From NCBI GenBank assembly GCA_037127315.1, contig JBBBDQ010001287.1:3801001-3865000 (forward strand): DNA of 64,000 nt. Direction: 5' to 3'. Within the stretch, counting starts at the first letter, position 1. Each line of letters begins with the position of its first letter. The notes under the pieces are model-generated. The model saw only the letters and a list, made by a program, of their open reading frames with translations. It was not told the origin of the DNA and searched no databases. Positions 19,985 through 29,659 of the stretch are shown here, one piece after another. The stretch comes from Ascarosepion bandense. Taxonomy: Eukaryota; Mollusca; Cephalopoda; Sepiida; Sepiidae. The position numbers were made by a program, and so were the translations under genes.

Positions 19985-20280
19985 ATAATGGTAGATTTTG
20001 AAAAACAGTAGCTACTCTGGCATCTACGCATCGTTCATTCAGCAATGAATTAGAACACTCTCAGGTATTAGGCGTGTATAATGATAATATACACGCTAAA
20101 AAGTCTGCCTCCGTCTACCGAGCGCCCATAGCTCGGAGGTAGAATCGCCGACTGACGCCAATTCGGTCGGGTTTCAATCTTGGGCTAAAAGCAATTGGAG
20201 TCTAACCGTACTGATAAGCTGTGATACAGCGAAACAGGTCTGTCTGTGGATGACTATATATATATATATATATATATATA
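19985..20280 (+). mobile_element. tRNA-SINE with 3' hammerhead, family 2 (S2-1)
   Basis: This is the longest left flank of the family: TAGATTTTGAAAAACAGTAG, then CGTGTATAATGATAATATAC and GCTAAAAAGTCTGCCT. The tRNA-like head follows, with A box TAGCTCGGAGGTAGAATCGC and B box GGTTTCAATCTTGG, consistent with pol III transcription. The hammerhead region (20206-20254) comes next and the element ends GGATGAC followed by (TA)n. In this copy the ribozyme core reads CUGAUAA, so the invariant G8 is lost and self-cleavage is unlikely. Confidence 0.75.
20206..20254 (+). ncRNA. SINE-borne hammerhead, G8 mutated
   Basis: CCGUA pairs with UGUGG (stem I). The core is CUGAUAA instead of CUGAUGA. Stem II GCUG-UGAUA-CAGC is perfect. 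GAAA, stem III ACAG/CUGU and GUC are intact. One catalytic base change inactivates an otherwise complete motif. Confidence 0.65.
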
Positions 20281-20289
20281 GTCATCTGT

Positions 20290-20980
20290 ATTTCAGTGGC
20301 AATCATTCTTTTATGTCAGTTTTGTTAAAAACTACTGACAAGATATTGCAGTTAAATTGTTATTTAATTTTACTTGTGTTCTCATAATTCTTTTTCTTTT
20401 CTTGATATAAATTATGTGAAAAATGTTTCGGCTATACTTTTAGTCATTATCAAGAATGATTTATTTATGACTTTGAATGCATGGATTTTTTTCTGTTTAT
20501 ATCATCCACTTATAAAAATGCCTAAAAATAGTTAAATCATTATTAAAATTATTAAAAATGCCAACAGCTAATAACATCAAATATGAACACGGCCACATTG
20601 TGATGACCATGTTTGAAAAATTAAACATTCCTACAACACTCGATACATGCATAAAAATCCATTAATACATATATATATATGAATGACTATAACCACACGC
20701 ACCCTTTCTTCTCCACCCGGCAGAATAGCGGAGGCGCTTATAAAACACCGCACACCGGAAACCACACACACATATGAAAAATAAAGTAGATTTAATTACA
20801 ATAACCACGCGCACATAGACACACACACATGACACGGTCACAGCACTCAAACACCACCAGATAAATCAGAAAGATAAAACAACAGTAATGAAACTGATAC
20901 TCTTCGACCCGGTCACAGAGTAAAGTGAACTTTCAGATCACATTAAGATAAAACACACATACAAGCGGACTGATATCATC
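20290..20980. other. Unassigned sequence
   Basis: AT-rich, with a short (TA)n at 20669-20680 and a CA-rich right part. Antisense around 20455-20400 a CUUGAUAAUGACU and GCCGAAACA arrangement resembles the Penelope-type motifs but lacks the CUGANGA core. Confidence 0.35.
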
Positions 20981-20989
20981 AGACCATAA

Positions 20990-21163
20990 TGACCCCAACT
21001 AGAATACACACACATACACACACACATACACATACCACACAAGCCCCAACTAGACACACACATACCATTAATGCCCCAACTAGAATACACACACGTACAC
21101 GCACACACACATACAGCAGCTAGAACACACGCACAAACAAACGCACACACACACACACGCACA

Positions 21164-21195
<32 letters not shown>

Positions 21196-21200
21196 AGCAG
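20990..21200. repeat. CA-rich minisatellite
   Basis: CACACA runs are interrupted by a repeated GCCCCAACTAGAATACACAC-like unit (about 20997, 21048 and 21071). Confidence 0.85.
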
Positions 21201-21497
21201 CAGTGGACAAATCCCAGCAACCATTCATAGAGAGATCGTTAAGAAGTTCGAACAGTCAAAAGATTCTCTGCCATTCTGAAGATGAGATTTTAATCTCAAA
21301 ATATTAATGTTTAATAAATAGGTAACACAAACACTTCTTTACCTTCCTTTATTTCACTCAAAAAATTGTGACAGCTTTCAAGACATAACCCATACAACTA
21401 TTTTACACAATGCTTCAAGCAAATTACAAAACTTTACTATATATATATATATAAAGTATCAGTTTCAAACCCTCTTCGATCATTGGTCTGATTTCAG

Positions 21498-21614
21498 TAC
21501 ACACACACAGACACACACACACACACACACAGAGACACAGACACACACAGACACACACACACAGACACACACAGACACACACACACACAGACACACACAC
21601 ACACACACACACAT
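21498..21614. repeat. (CA)n / (ACACAG)n array
   Basis: CA repeat punctuated by CAGACACACA units; the antisense frame is a Val/Cys artefact. Confidence 0.9.
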
Positions 21615-21619
21615 ATGTA

Positions 21620-21888
21620 TTTATATAATCATCCGAAGGCAGTCCTGTTTTGCTGTATTACAGTTCATCATTGCCGTGAAACATCTGATTGCTTCTAAAG
21701 CCGCATAATCAAACAGTATATTTATATATTTATTTCTACCGACTTGATTATTGACGATAAACTTTGTTACGAATCCTGCCGAGTGACACACATTTTTGTA
21801 ACAACAGTAGAAATAAATATATAACTATACTGATCGATTAAAACCAGAATATTTACTAAAGTACGAGTATTGATTAAAGCTTATGGTC

Positions 21889-21895
<7 letters not shown>
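21620..21895. other. Unassigned sequence
   Basis: AT-rich and not repetitive within the window as far as I can see. Confidence 0.35.
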
Positions 21896-21922
<27 letters not shown>

Positions 21923-21937
21923 TTTAATCACTCATTT

Positions 21938-21940
<3 letters not shown>

Positions 21941-21997
<57 letters not shown>
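21941..21997. repeat. (TAA)n microsatellite
   Basis: About 18 AAT units, directly left of a Penelope-type hammerhead. Confidence 0.95.
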
Positions 21998-22060
21998 CAG
22001 TTATTAAAAATCGCCTGAAGAAACCACTCATGGTGGAAACGAAAGTAGCGAAATAACTCG
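21998..22060 (+). ncRNA. Penelope-type hammerhead motif
   Basis: CAGUUAUUAAAAAUCGC, CUGAAGA, stem II ACCA-CUCA-UGGU with an A-G mismatch at its base, GAAA, stem III AC-GAAA-GU, A (GUA), GCGA and AUAAC. The two-part stem I (UCGC/GCGA and GUUAU/AUAAC) is fully complementary and the core bases are intact. Confidence 0.65.
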
Positions 22061-22168
22061 TTTATAAATGAAAAATATTCAAAAGTTCTACAATATAATT
22101 GTATAGAACACTTTTTAATACAAATGTGTACTGGTCTAACCCTATTAGGACCAAAAACTAAGTATTAA
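22061..22168 (+). repeat. Penelope-associated repeat, partial
   Basis: ATAAATGAAAAATATTCAAA, CTACAATATAATTGTATAGA and CTGGTCTAACCCTATTAGG as in R1. It is cut by the SINE that follows. Confidence 0.65.
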
Positions 22169-22314
22169 AGAGGTAAAATCGCCGACTGACGCCAATTCGG
22201 TCGGGTTTCAATCCTGGGTTAAAGAGCAATCGGAGTCTAACCGTACTGATGAGCCTTGATACAGCTAAACAGGTCTGTCTGCGGATGTCAATATATATAT
22301 ATATATATATATCA
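22169..22314 (+). mobile_element. tRNA-SINE with 3' hammerhead, family 2 (S2-2)
   Basis: It starts inside the A box (GAGGTAAAATCGCC) and keeps the B box GGTTTCAATCC. The hammerhead region at 22241-22288 has an intact CUGAUGA, but GAAA reads UAAA and stem II is broken. It ends in a (TA)n tail. Confidence 0.75.
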
Positions 22315-22329
22315 CTTTTTTTATTTTAT

Positions 22330-22534
22330 TTTTATTTTTTTTTCAATTGGAGTAGATAGACTAAACTATCGCCCGGTTCACACTCCACCAACGTCTATTG
22401 TACAGGTGTAGAAGCTCATCCCTTGTTCCTAGTTTAGGATGTGGTTTCCGGCTTTCTCTTTTCCAAATCTTTTCACTCTCACGTAGCCCCCTGCACATCA
22501 GTGGCGTTACTGCCTTGCTCAGGGTGATATGATT

Positions 22535-22542
<8 letters not shown>
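22330..22542 (+). mobile_element. Short retroposon with LINE-like 3' tail (S3)
   Basis: The head is GGAGTAGATAGACTAAACTA then GCCCGGTTCACACTCCACC, with a B-box-like GGTTCACACTCC. The body is AGAAGCTCATCCCTTGTT and ATGTGGTTTCCGGC. The 3' end, GTAGCCCCCTGCACATCAGT then GCTCAGGGTGATATGATT, is the same as the LINE family terminus. A SINE sharing the 3' end of its partner LINE is the likely reading. Confidence 0.7.
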
Positions 22543-22601
<59 letters not shown>

Positions 22602-22602
22602 T
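22543..22602. repeat. (TA)n-(TG)n microsatellite
   Basis: A short TA run followed by about 24 TG units. Confidence 0.95.
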
Positions 22603-23190
22603 CAATTTGTCAGGGAGATCTCTTCTTGATATTAACGGGGTCGAGCTTGATTGGTAATGCCCGCATCAAGTAACGTTGGAAAGTGTCCTAAAATCGTATC
22701 ATGTGTTAACGAAATCCTTGTGAGTGAAATTGTGCAGACAGAACTTTTTGGAGAGTTTGTTAAATTCAAGCTGCTGATACTGTCAGATGGATGACCACCA
22801 ATCTGCCTGATCAGACGTCTACAACAGGGAGTGCCTTGCTACAATCGCCGATGAGTCGGATCAGAAATAACTAACAATTATCATGAAACAGCCGAACATT
22901 TGGCATGAAGAACTGTATATTCAGCAAGCTGATTGCTGAAATTTAGGAAAAGTTATGGCATTAAATATTTAAATGATGTGTAGTAATAGAGCATCTGCTG
23001 ATATAAATCGTCCTTCAGGGTTTATACATAAGCTCTGTTATGAAATGTAAAGGGATATTTTGTTCATGCATGGATTTCTTTATCCTGCTACCCTATTTCA
23101 TACATGCTACATAAGAATTAAATAGCCTGTATTCTCAAATCCGAAAAGCCCTTCAAAGAATTTCGGTTAAGGGATTCTCAACATCAACAG
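22603..23190. other. Unassigned sequence
   Basis: No open frame of note and no repeat match in the window. Confidence 0.35.
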
Positions 23191-23233
23191 ACACACACAC
23201 AGAAAAACAGATACACACACACACACACGCACA

Positions 23234-23303
<70 letters not shown>
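23188..23303. repeat. (CA)n-(TA)n compound microsatellite
   Basis: CA runs with CG interruptions, then about 14 TA units. Confidence 0.95.
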
Positions 23304-23306
<3 letters not shown>

Positions 23307-23433
23307 CCAGGTGATGAGGACTCAAGGTTTTTTTTTTATTTTGAGTACTCCGGCATTTATTTTATTATAAACAGTGCTCAATATAATGAGTATTATAGAG
23401 CTTAATATAATTATATAGTTATGTATCAATTGT

Positions 23434-23490
23434 ACAATGCGACACGGAAATGTCTGTGTTTCGAGATAGATTCTCATCATCAGGCAATGT
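23434..23490 (-). ncRNA. Hammerhead-like motif with extra U
   Basis: Antisense: ACAUUGC, CUGAUGA, U, stem II GAGA/UCUC, GAAA, stem III ACAC/GUGU and GUC, then GCAUUGU. Stem I pairs 6 of 7. All catalytic blocks are present; the single U between A9 and stem II is non-canonical. Confidence 0.55.
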
Positions 23491-23531
23491 TTGATGTTGG
23501 TTAATTTAAATCATCTGCACAACTAACATCA

Positions 23532-23588
23532 ACATTGCCTGATGATGAGAATCTATCTCAAAACATAGAAATTTCCGTGTCGCAATGT
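23532..23588 (+). ncRNA. Hammerhead-like motif, G12 mutated
   Basis: Stem I ACAUUGC/GCAAUGU is perfect (7 bp), CUGAUGA is followed by the same extra U, and stem II GAGA/UCUC is intact, but GAAA reads AAAA and stem III is weaker. Likely inactive. Confidence 0.5.
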
Positions 23589-23612
23589 ACAATTGATACA
23601 TATATATATTAG

Positions 23613-24065
23613 CGGCCATAATATAAGAAACGGAAACAACAAAGACATAAATATGTGTATTACTTAAAAATTAATGCATGATTAGCAATTAAATTTTTAT
23701 CAAATAAAGATTAGGGTGTAATGCATAAATATTATGCAAAGTTACAAAAATTTACATTATAGTTATTTTCAAATTAAGATTAAATGGAACAAAGGAAATA
23801 AGCTACTGGACAAAAGTTAAGGAACGATCTACTTAATACTTGATTGTAAAGAAAATATCAACAAAATTTAATATTTGGTAAATATCTCCTTATTTTCAAT
23901 GTTTTGTCTGCTTCATTGACCACATGATCTAATTAATTTCTTGCAAAAATCAGCAGTAATTCTCTCCCATTCGTCTTTCAATAACTCCCACAAGTGATCC
24001 TGGTTTTTCGGGGTTTTTTTTTCAAACATTCTTTATTTGATCTAGGTCTAGGCTGAATTATTATG
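23613..24065 (-). mobile_element. Tc1-like transposase 3' relic
   Basis: Antisense 24009-23930 translates without interruption as DHLWELLKDEWERITADF then CKKLI, the conserved C-terminal segment of Tc1-family transposases. The remainder (23613-23900) is AT-rich 3' UTR/terminal sequence including GCGGCCATAATAT, which resembles a Tc1-type end. The catalytic domain is absent. Confidence 0.75.
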
Positions 24066-24102
24066 TAAATATACTTGTTGATAAATAAACGGAGCGTCTA
24101 CT

Positions 24103-24106
<4 letters not shown>

Positions 24107-24195
<89 letters not shown>
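24107..24195. repeat. (CA)n-(TA)n compound microsatellite
   Basis: About 25 CA units with one interruption, then about 17 TA units. Confidence 0.95.
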
Positions 24196-24281
24196 CCCCA
24201 TCACTTGACATGACACAGTGTCTAAACAAAATGGCTACTGTTGTAGTGATAATAAAACATATTTATGTTATAAATTATAAT

Positions 24282-24577
24282 GTTCGTTGTGGTGCAGTGG
24301 ATACTGACTCGGAACGAGAAATCGGAGTGCTGAGTTCGATTTCTAGTCAAACTTGTTGCATTTACTTTCACACAAATACATTTAAGAAAGTTACTAATCC
24401 GTCTCTTCCTAGAACAGGACAGATTAGGTTCTATAACCGTTCTTGGCATTGAGTCAATCGCAGAAAATAATGGCAATCTAGAGCTGGTAAACCTTCTGCT
24501 CAGTCAGCCATGTCTCTTTCGAGACATGATCGCCCAAGTGTGAAACAAGTATGACAGTTAACTGAATGACTGATGTT
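24282..24577 (+). mobile_element. tRNA-derived SINE, family 1 (S1-5)
   Basis: Head GTTGTGGTGCAGTGGATACT, B box GAGTTCGATTTC, tail hairpin CATGTCTC-TTTC-GAGACATG. The body has several small deletions compared with S1-2, so it is an older copy. Confidence 0.8.
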
Positions 24578-24585
24578 ATAAATCT

Positions 24586-24945
24586 AAACTTATTTATAAA
24601 TTGAACTTTGTCTGTGCACGTATGTGTGTGTGTGTCCGTTAACTATAGACTCCGAAACGGCTGAACCGATTTTCTTGAAAATTTACACAGTTGTACTATA
24701 AGCATCTGCGACTGTTCTTAGCTAGGTTTTGTGTTGAGGTACTCTCGATAAATATCGAAAATCGATAATCGAAAAAATCGGGTTATAAAAGGAGTGGTCC
24801 GATTTTAAGCAAATTTGATACACACATAGACAAAGACATAAGAAACGATATTCAGAATTTCAAGGTTGCAGTTCTTACAATAGTGCAGAAAATCGATAAT
24901 ATATATATATATATAATAATTATATATATATAATATATCCGTAAC
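24586..24945 (+). mobile_element. Helitron 5' part, truncated (H4)
   Basis: It starts TCTAAACTTATTTATAAA after an A and runs through the ATCGATAATCG core to the internal (TA)n at 24897. The 3' half and CTAG end are missing. Confidence 0.75.
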
Positions 24946-24954
24946 TACCTCACA

Positions 24955-24955
24955 C

Positions 24956-25003
<48 letters not shown>
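24955..25003. repeat. (TG)n microsatellite
   Basis: About 23 TG units. Confidence 0.95.
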
Positions 25004-25005
<2 letters not shown>

Positions 25006-25026
25006 ACTATATATGTAAAATATATT

Positions 25027-25320
25027 CAGTCAGTCAGTTAAGTGCCATACGTGATACACGCTTTGGGTGATCATGTTTCGAAAGAGATATGACTGACTGG
25101 GCAGAAGATTATCCCACAGTAGGTTGCCATTGCTTTCTGCGGTAGACTTGTTGCAAGCCAATGCTAGAGAACCCAATCTGTCATATTATTTAACCCATAA
25201 CTGAAGGGAAGTAACGGATTAATACTTTCCAAAAGGGTATTTGTGCGTGAGTGAATGCAATGAATTCAAATGGAATTCGAACTCGGCTCCCTAATTTTTC
25301 GTTACTTGTCGATATCCATT
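25027..25320 (-). mobile_element. tRNA-derived SINE, family 1 (S1-6)
   Basis: Antisense copy with B box GAGTTCGAATTCC and a tail hairpin CATATCTC-TTTC-GAAACATG carrying two changes. The 5' end of the head is decayed. Confidence 0.8.
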
Positions 25321-25331
25321 AATTTTAAAAT

Positions 25332-25334
<3 letters not shown>

Positions 25335-25387
<53 letters not shown>
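25335..25387. repeat. (TA)n microsatellite
   Basis: About 26 TA units. Confidence 0.95.
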
Positions 25388-25389
<2 letters not shown>

Positions 25390-26200
25390 AAAAACCCAGC
25401 CATCACGTGTGAAGATATCATAACGGTCTCATGACGAAACTTCGAAGTGGGCATGAACCTGCTCAATTAAATTGAAAAATTTTTGCACTAAAACTATCAA
25501 CGCTCTATCTCGACTCCTATCTCGAGCACTTATTGATAAAAAAAGCTGCTTGCTTAAGTTAATAATTTACCTGAAATAATCTATTTTTCTCGCACTCGTT
25601 CTTTTAAGAATAACTGAGCAAAAGGAATCAAGCGTCTATCAATTATAATTTCTATGTTCTTTTGTAATCCGAATATCATTCTGACATATTTCAAGTCTTA
25701 TTATGCCTCTTTTTCACTGAATTTATCCAAAGTCATAAATGTCACGATTATCCGTTGTAAACCACATTCTTGACATATCCTGAAACTAAAATAAAATGAA
25801 AGTCTGATATCAGGGCGCCTTTCTCTCACAAAGCGTAAACTTCGTAAGTTTCATATTTAGGTAACGTGCAGGTGCATCATTCAGCTGAAGCCATACTGCC
25901 GAAAGGTCATTACTTGCAATACCCTTCTGGAGAGTTGTAAGAAATAACAGCAATAATTTTCTAGGATATTCAAGTAGTTTTTACATGTAATATTTTTAAC
26001 AATACATAAAAAAGAATGCAACTCTTTGCAGATGACAAAGCTCTACGTGTCGACGAAAAAAAAGCGAGATAAAACAAAGTTTTAATGATAGAAAAGACAA
26101 CAAAATCAGCTTGGTAGACGGGTAGAGACTTGTCATTTGTATCCGAATACACCAGTCTAAAAAGGCGGCTAGCCTGCTCAGGCACATTTGGTAATGGAGA
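25388..26200. other. Unassigned; left part repeat-related
   Basis: 25430-25560 is related to the small inverted-repeat element at 17345-17600 (GAACCTGCTCAATTAAATTG; TCTCGAGCACTTATTGATAA). The rest, up to 26200, is not recognised; the frames here are short and unconvincing. Confidence 0.35.
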
Positions 26201-26204
26201 GCAC

Positions 26205-26285
26205 AAAACATTGGTTTATACTGCATCTATGCGCTCTCTACAGTTTCTGAGTACAACTATACTAAACACACACTAAAACATCACC
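26205..26285. repeat. Minisatellite, left segment
   Basis: CAGTTTCTGAGTACAACTAT and ACACACACTAAAA match the units at 27455-27560 and 28062-28170. The array has been split by the mariner and LINE insertions between. Confidence 0.65.
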
Positions 26286-27445
26286 CAATAAGTCCAGTTA
26301 CTAACATCCATATGATTTTTATTAAGGACTAGTCTTCAAATGGCATGTTACAAAATTTGGGCTTAATCGGATGATCAGTTTACAAACTGCAGTTATTTAA
26401 GTAAAGCTACTGTTGCAAATTTTCAAAATAATGGAAAAATCTGAATTGCCTGTGTTGATAAAGCATTGCTTTTTGATCGTAAAAATACTGTTCAAGTAAA
26501 GCAATAATTTGATAATTGTTATTCAATCTCGGCTCCATCGGAAACAACGGTTAAGAGTTGGTATGGTGACATTAAACGCGGTCGTACAGACACAAATCAT
26601 GCTGAATGCTAAGGTCACCCCAAATCGGAAAACACCAAAATATCCACAAACTCGTTTTGGCCGATCGTAAATTGAAATTGCCTGCGATAGTAGAGGATTT
26701 GAACATATCAAAAGGCAGTGTATTTACCATTTTTCATGAAATTTGTCAATGAGAAAGCTGTATTCAAAGTGGGTGCTGCGTTTTCTCACATTCGTTCAAA
26801 AACAACATGTCGACGATTCAGAGTGTTGTTTGCAACTGTTTCAACGCAACAACAAGAAGTTCTTGCATAAATATGACAATGGATAAAACATGGACCCACG
26901 ACTGCATTCCGGATTCAAATCGGCAGTCAGCTGAGTGGACAGCAGCAGGTGAAACCCGTCCAAAGTGACCAAAGGTGCAAACATTAGCAGGCAAGGTTTT
27001 GGTCTCCGTACTTTGGGATGCTCAAGGTATTTTGTTCATCGATTACCTTGAGAAAGGAAGAATCATCAATAACGGATATTGTATAGCATTATTAATGCGT
27101 TTGAAGGAAGAAATCGCCAAAAACAATCACAGATGAAAAAGAAAAATATGATCTTTCACCAAGACAACGCACCGTATCACAAGTCGATCGCAACGATGGC
27201 AAAACTACATGAATTGCACTTGGAATAGCTTCGGCATCCACCTGCTGACTTCAAAAGAATGCTCCAAAGAAAAAGATTTGTCTCCAGTGACGAATTGATA
27301 TCGGAAACCTAGGCATATTTCGAGGCCCAAGATAAATCGTTCTACACAAAGGCATCAAATTGTTAGAATCGGTGTATCACCCTAGAAAGAGACTATGTTG
27401 ATGAATAAAGTCGAATTTTGCCTAAAATTGGTTGTTTTATTAGTT
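26286..27445 (+). mobile_element. Irritans-type mariner element, inactive
   Basis: A single mariner copy whose transposase remnant is described at 26431-27408. The segment after the stop (TCGAATTTTGCC, then TTGGTTGTTTTATTAG) matches the usual 3' end style of the group. Exact terminal repeats are not resolved. It sits within the minisatellite. Confidence 0.75.
26431..27408 (+). pseudogene. Mariner transposase pseudogene
   Basis: DD34D transposase of the mariner irritans group, which would cut and paste its own element in the nucleus. The start is ATG at 26431. Recognisable blocks in order are: an N-terminal helix-turn-helix region in broken frames; MDKTWTHDCIPDSNRQSAEW with the first catalytic Asp; WTAAGETRPK; AGKVLVSVLWDAQGILFIDY; LEKGRIINNGYCIALL; IFHQDNAPYHKS with the second Asp; and DKSFYTKA. 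Right after HPP the frame runs straight into ADFKRMLQ: the segment that should hold the third Asp (PYSPD/SDY block, about 14-15 codons) is deleted. In-frame stops at several points confirm it is dead. Confidence 0.85.
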
Positions 27446-27454
27446 TGGCCCGGG

Positions 27455-27560
27455 ATTTATTGAGTAATGTTACGGATTCTGAAAGCAACTATGCTGAGAG
27501 CAACATGGTTACAGTTTCTGGGTGTAACTCTGCTGAGATGAATCTAGTTACAGTTCCTGA
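27455..27560. repeat. Minisatellite, middle segment
   Basis: GTTACAGTTTCTGGGTGTAA and GTTACAGTTCCTGAGTGCTG with CTATGCTGAGAGCAAC: roughly 48-bp units of the split array. Confidence 0.65.
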
Positions 27561-28056
27561 GTGCTGCAGCCGCTCTCACACCGGCGTGATGTGGCTTCCC
27601 TGTGCCTCTTCTACAAGTACTTTCATGGCTTCTGCTCCGATAAGCTTAGATCACTGGTGCCGCCTAAGCACGAATTTACACGAGATACTAGATTAGCAAC
27701 TAGGTCCCACCCTTTTACAGTTAAACAAATAAGATGTAACCGTAAATTCTACTCCAACAGCTTCTTTTCTCGCGCTTCCCGCCTGTGGAACTCCCTTCCA
27801 CAAGTCTGCTTTTCCGACAGTTACAATCTCCAGGTGTTTAAATGTAGGGTCAATAGATACCTCCTATCACACTAACTCCTAACTATTCTCACAACACTCT
27901 CATCTACCCAACCCTCATTCTCGTATCCTTACCCGCCTATCACCCACCCTCTGTCATTTCCTATATATAATCAGCCTTTCTCCACTCTACGTAGCCCCCT
28001 GCGCAGTAGTGGCAGTGACATGCCTTGCTCGGGGTGAAACGCTTATAAAAATAAAA
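27558..28056 (+). mobile_element. APE-type LINE, 3' end (L6)
   Basis: An open frame of 104 codons (27561-27875) encodes the C-terminus: RRDVASLCLFYKYFHGFCSD, TRDTRLATRSHPFTVKQ, FFSRASRLWNSLPQVCF, ending VFKCRVNRYLLSH. The UTR and terminus follow (GTAGCCCCCTGCGCAGTAG, GCTCGGGGTGAAA). It is inserted into the minisatellite, which resumes at 28062. Confidence 0.85.
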
Positions 28057-28061
28057 AAAAG

Positions 28062-28172
28062 CTCTGTTGAGCACACACTAATTACAATTTCTGAGTTCAA
28101 CTATGCTGAGCGGACCTTAGTTACAGTTTCTGAGTGCAACTATATTGGGTGAACTCACAGTTTCTGGGGGAT
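28062..28172. repeat. Minisatellite, right segment
   Basis: TTACAATTTCTGAGTTCAAC, TATGCTGAGCGGACC and TTACAGTTTCTGAGTGCAAC give two to three units. Confidence 0.65.
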
Positions 28173-28386
28173 AATTAACCACTCGACTCTAGCTCTCTCC
28201 CCCACCCCTGTATAACCTTCCCTTTCTCTCCACCTATGTATCTGTCATCGCACCTGCTTTCTATTGTTCCTTTCTAACTAGTTTGTACTCCTCACTCTTT
28301 TCTAATTAATCTTTTTACATTTATGTAGCCCCCTGCACATCAGTGGCGTTTTCGCCTTGCTCGGGGTAAAATGATTAAAAAAAACT
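28173..28386 (+). mobile_element. LINE 3' end fragment, young subfamily (L7)
   Basis: It begins in the last codons (ACCACTCGACTCTAGCTC) and continues through the CTGTATAACCTTCCCTTTC UTR to TGTAGCCCCCTGCACATCAG. The UTR is nearly identical to L5. Confidence 0.8.
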
Positions 28387-28890
28387 GTCTTCACAAGGCG
28401 AGTGCATTCAAGCCATCGGTCATGGTGACTTTCAGCCAATTTCACTCACATGGCTGAGGTCAACCCGTAGTATAGTTTCCAGGCACTTTCCAAATGCTTA
28501 TTAACTGAGCGATAGCATCAAGATGTCATCTTTGTGATTAATTGAACATGATGGTATTCGAGCCCGGTTCTCATGATTGGAAAGCGAACATTCCGCGCAC
28601 CCATTTGATAGACTGTGGTATAAAAGAAAGTTTTTCATAGAATGTTCAATCGAATTAAATTTGTTTGCTTGTTTTTGGGTAACAGTGCACAATCTACTCC
28701 GAAGCACACTAGTGTCGTCTGCAGGAGACAAATGAGTTGGAAGATAGTCGATTTTATTCTCATTTAATCCATAATCTTACATTTGCCCTACAAAAATAGC
28801 CAAGTTTTGCTGATAAATTGAATAAATGACAGCATCACAAGGTCGAATTTCTGGTTGAAAATTATTGTTAATGTGCGTGTAGAGAAATCT
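28387..28890. other. Unassigned sequence
   Basis: No family recognised; an antisense 76-codon frame has no recognisable domain. Confidence 0.3.
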
Positions 28891-28892
28891 AA

Positions 28893-28917
28893 TCTAAACA
28901 TATTAATAAATGGAACT

Positions 28918-28959
<42 letters not shown>

Positions 28960-29226
28960 TTGTGTCCGTTACCTATAGACTCCGAAACGGCTGAACCGAT
29001 TTTCTTGAAAATTCACACACTTGTACTATAAGCGCCTGCGAGTGCTCTTAGCTAGGTTTTGTGTCGAGGTACTCCCGATAAATATCGAAAATCGATAATC
29101 GAAAAAATCGGGTTATAGAAGGAGTGGTCCGATTTTAATCAAATTTGATACACTCATAGACAAAGACATCAGAAACGATATTCAGAAATTTCAAGATTAC
29201 AGTTCTTACAATAGTGCAGAAAATCG

Positions 29227-29268
<42 letters not shown>

Positions 29269-29652
29269 GTAAGATGTTTGCGTGTATCTGTTTATCTGCC
29301 TGTATGTCTGTAATTTTTTCAGCCCTTTTATTTTAGTTATTCCTTCGGGTTTAGCTCTACATAGGTATAATTGTAGTTCTTAGTCTCAGCCATGATACCA
29401 TTTACTCAGAGGACTTATTTAGCCTTCAAAATTCAGTTTACAATGAAAGAAACTTATTTGATATCGATACCAGGAAATCAAAATTTGACTTAGATCCATT
29501 CATTTTTCTTTCAGTCTAAGGTTTCGCTTTAATTTTAAACAACTATTGCTTTTTAATCTTTCGTGCCAACGTCCAAAGAGTCTGAGCTCCAGGACCAAGG
29601 ATTAGTTTTAAAGCTTTAATTAAACCCGAGCAACGCCGGGCTATACTGCTAG
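28893..29652 (+). mobile_element. Non-autonomous Helitron, complete (H5)
   Basis: This is the best copy of the family. It starts TCTAAACATATTAATAAATG after A28892 and contains a CT microsatellite, the CCGAAACGGCTGAACCGATT block, the palindromic ATCGATAATCG core and an internal (TA)n at 29228-29263. It ends with the hairpin ACCCGAGCAACGCCGGGC and CTAG at 29649-29652, followed by T. Insertion between A and T without target duplication fits the Helitron mechanism. There is no Rep/helicase; it is presumably mobilised in trans. Confidence 0.8.
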
Positions 29653-29659
29653 TTACTAA

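Larger units (their letters stand above)
23400..23612. mobile_element. Foldback element with paired hammerheads
   Basis: The arms ATCAATTGTACAATGCGACA and TGTCGCAATGTACAATTGAT are inverted copies and each includes a hammerhead motif (23434-23490 minus, 23532-23588 plus) facing outward from a ~40-bp centre. No coding capacity. Confidence 0.65.
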
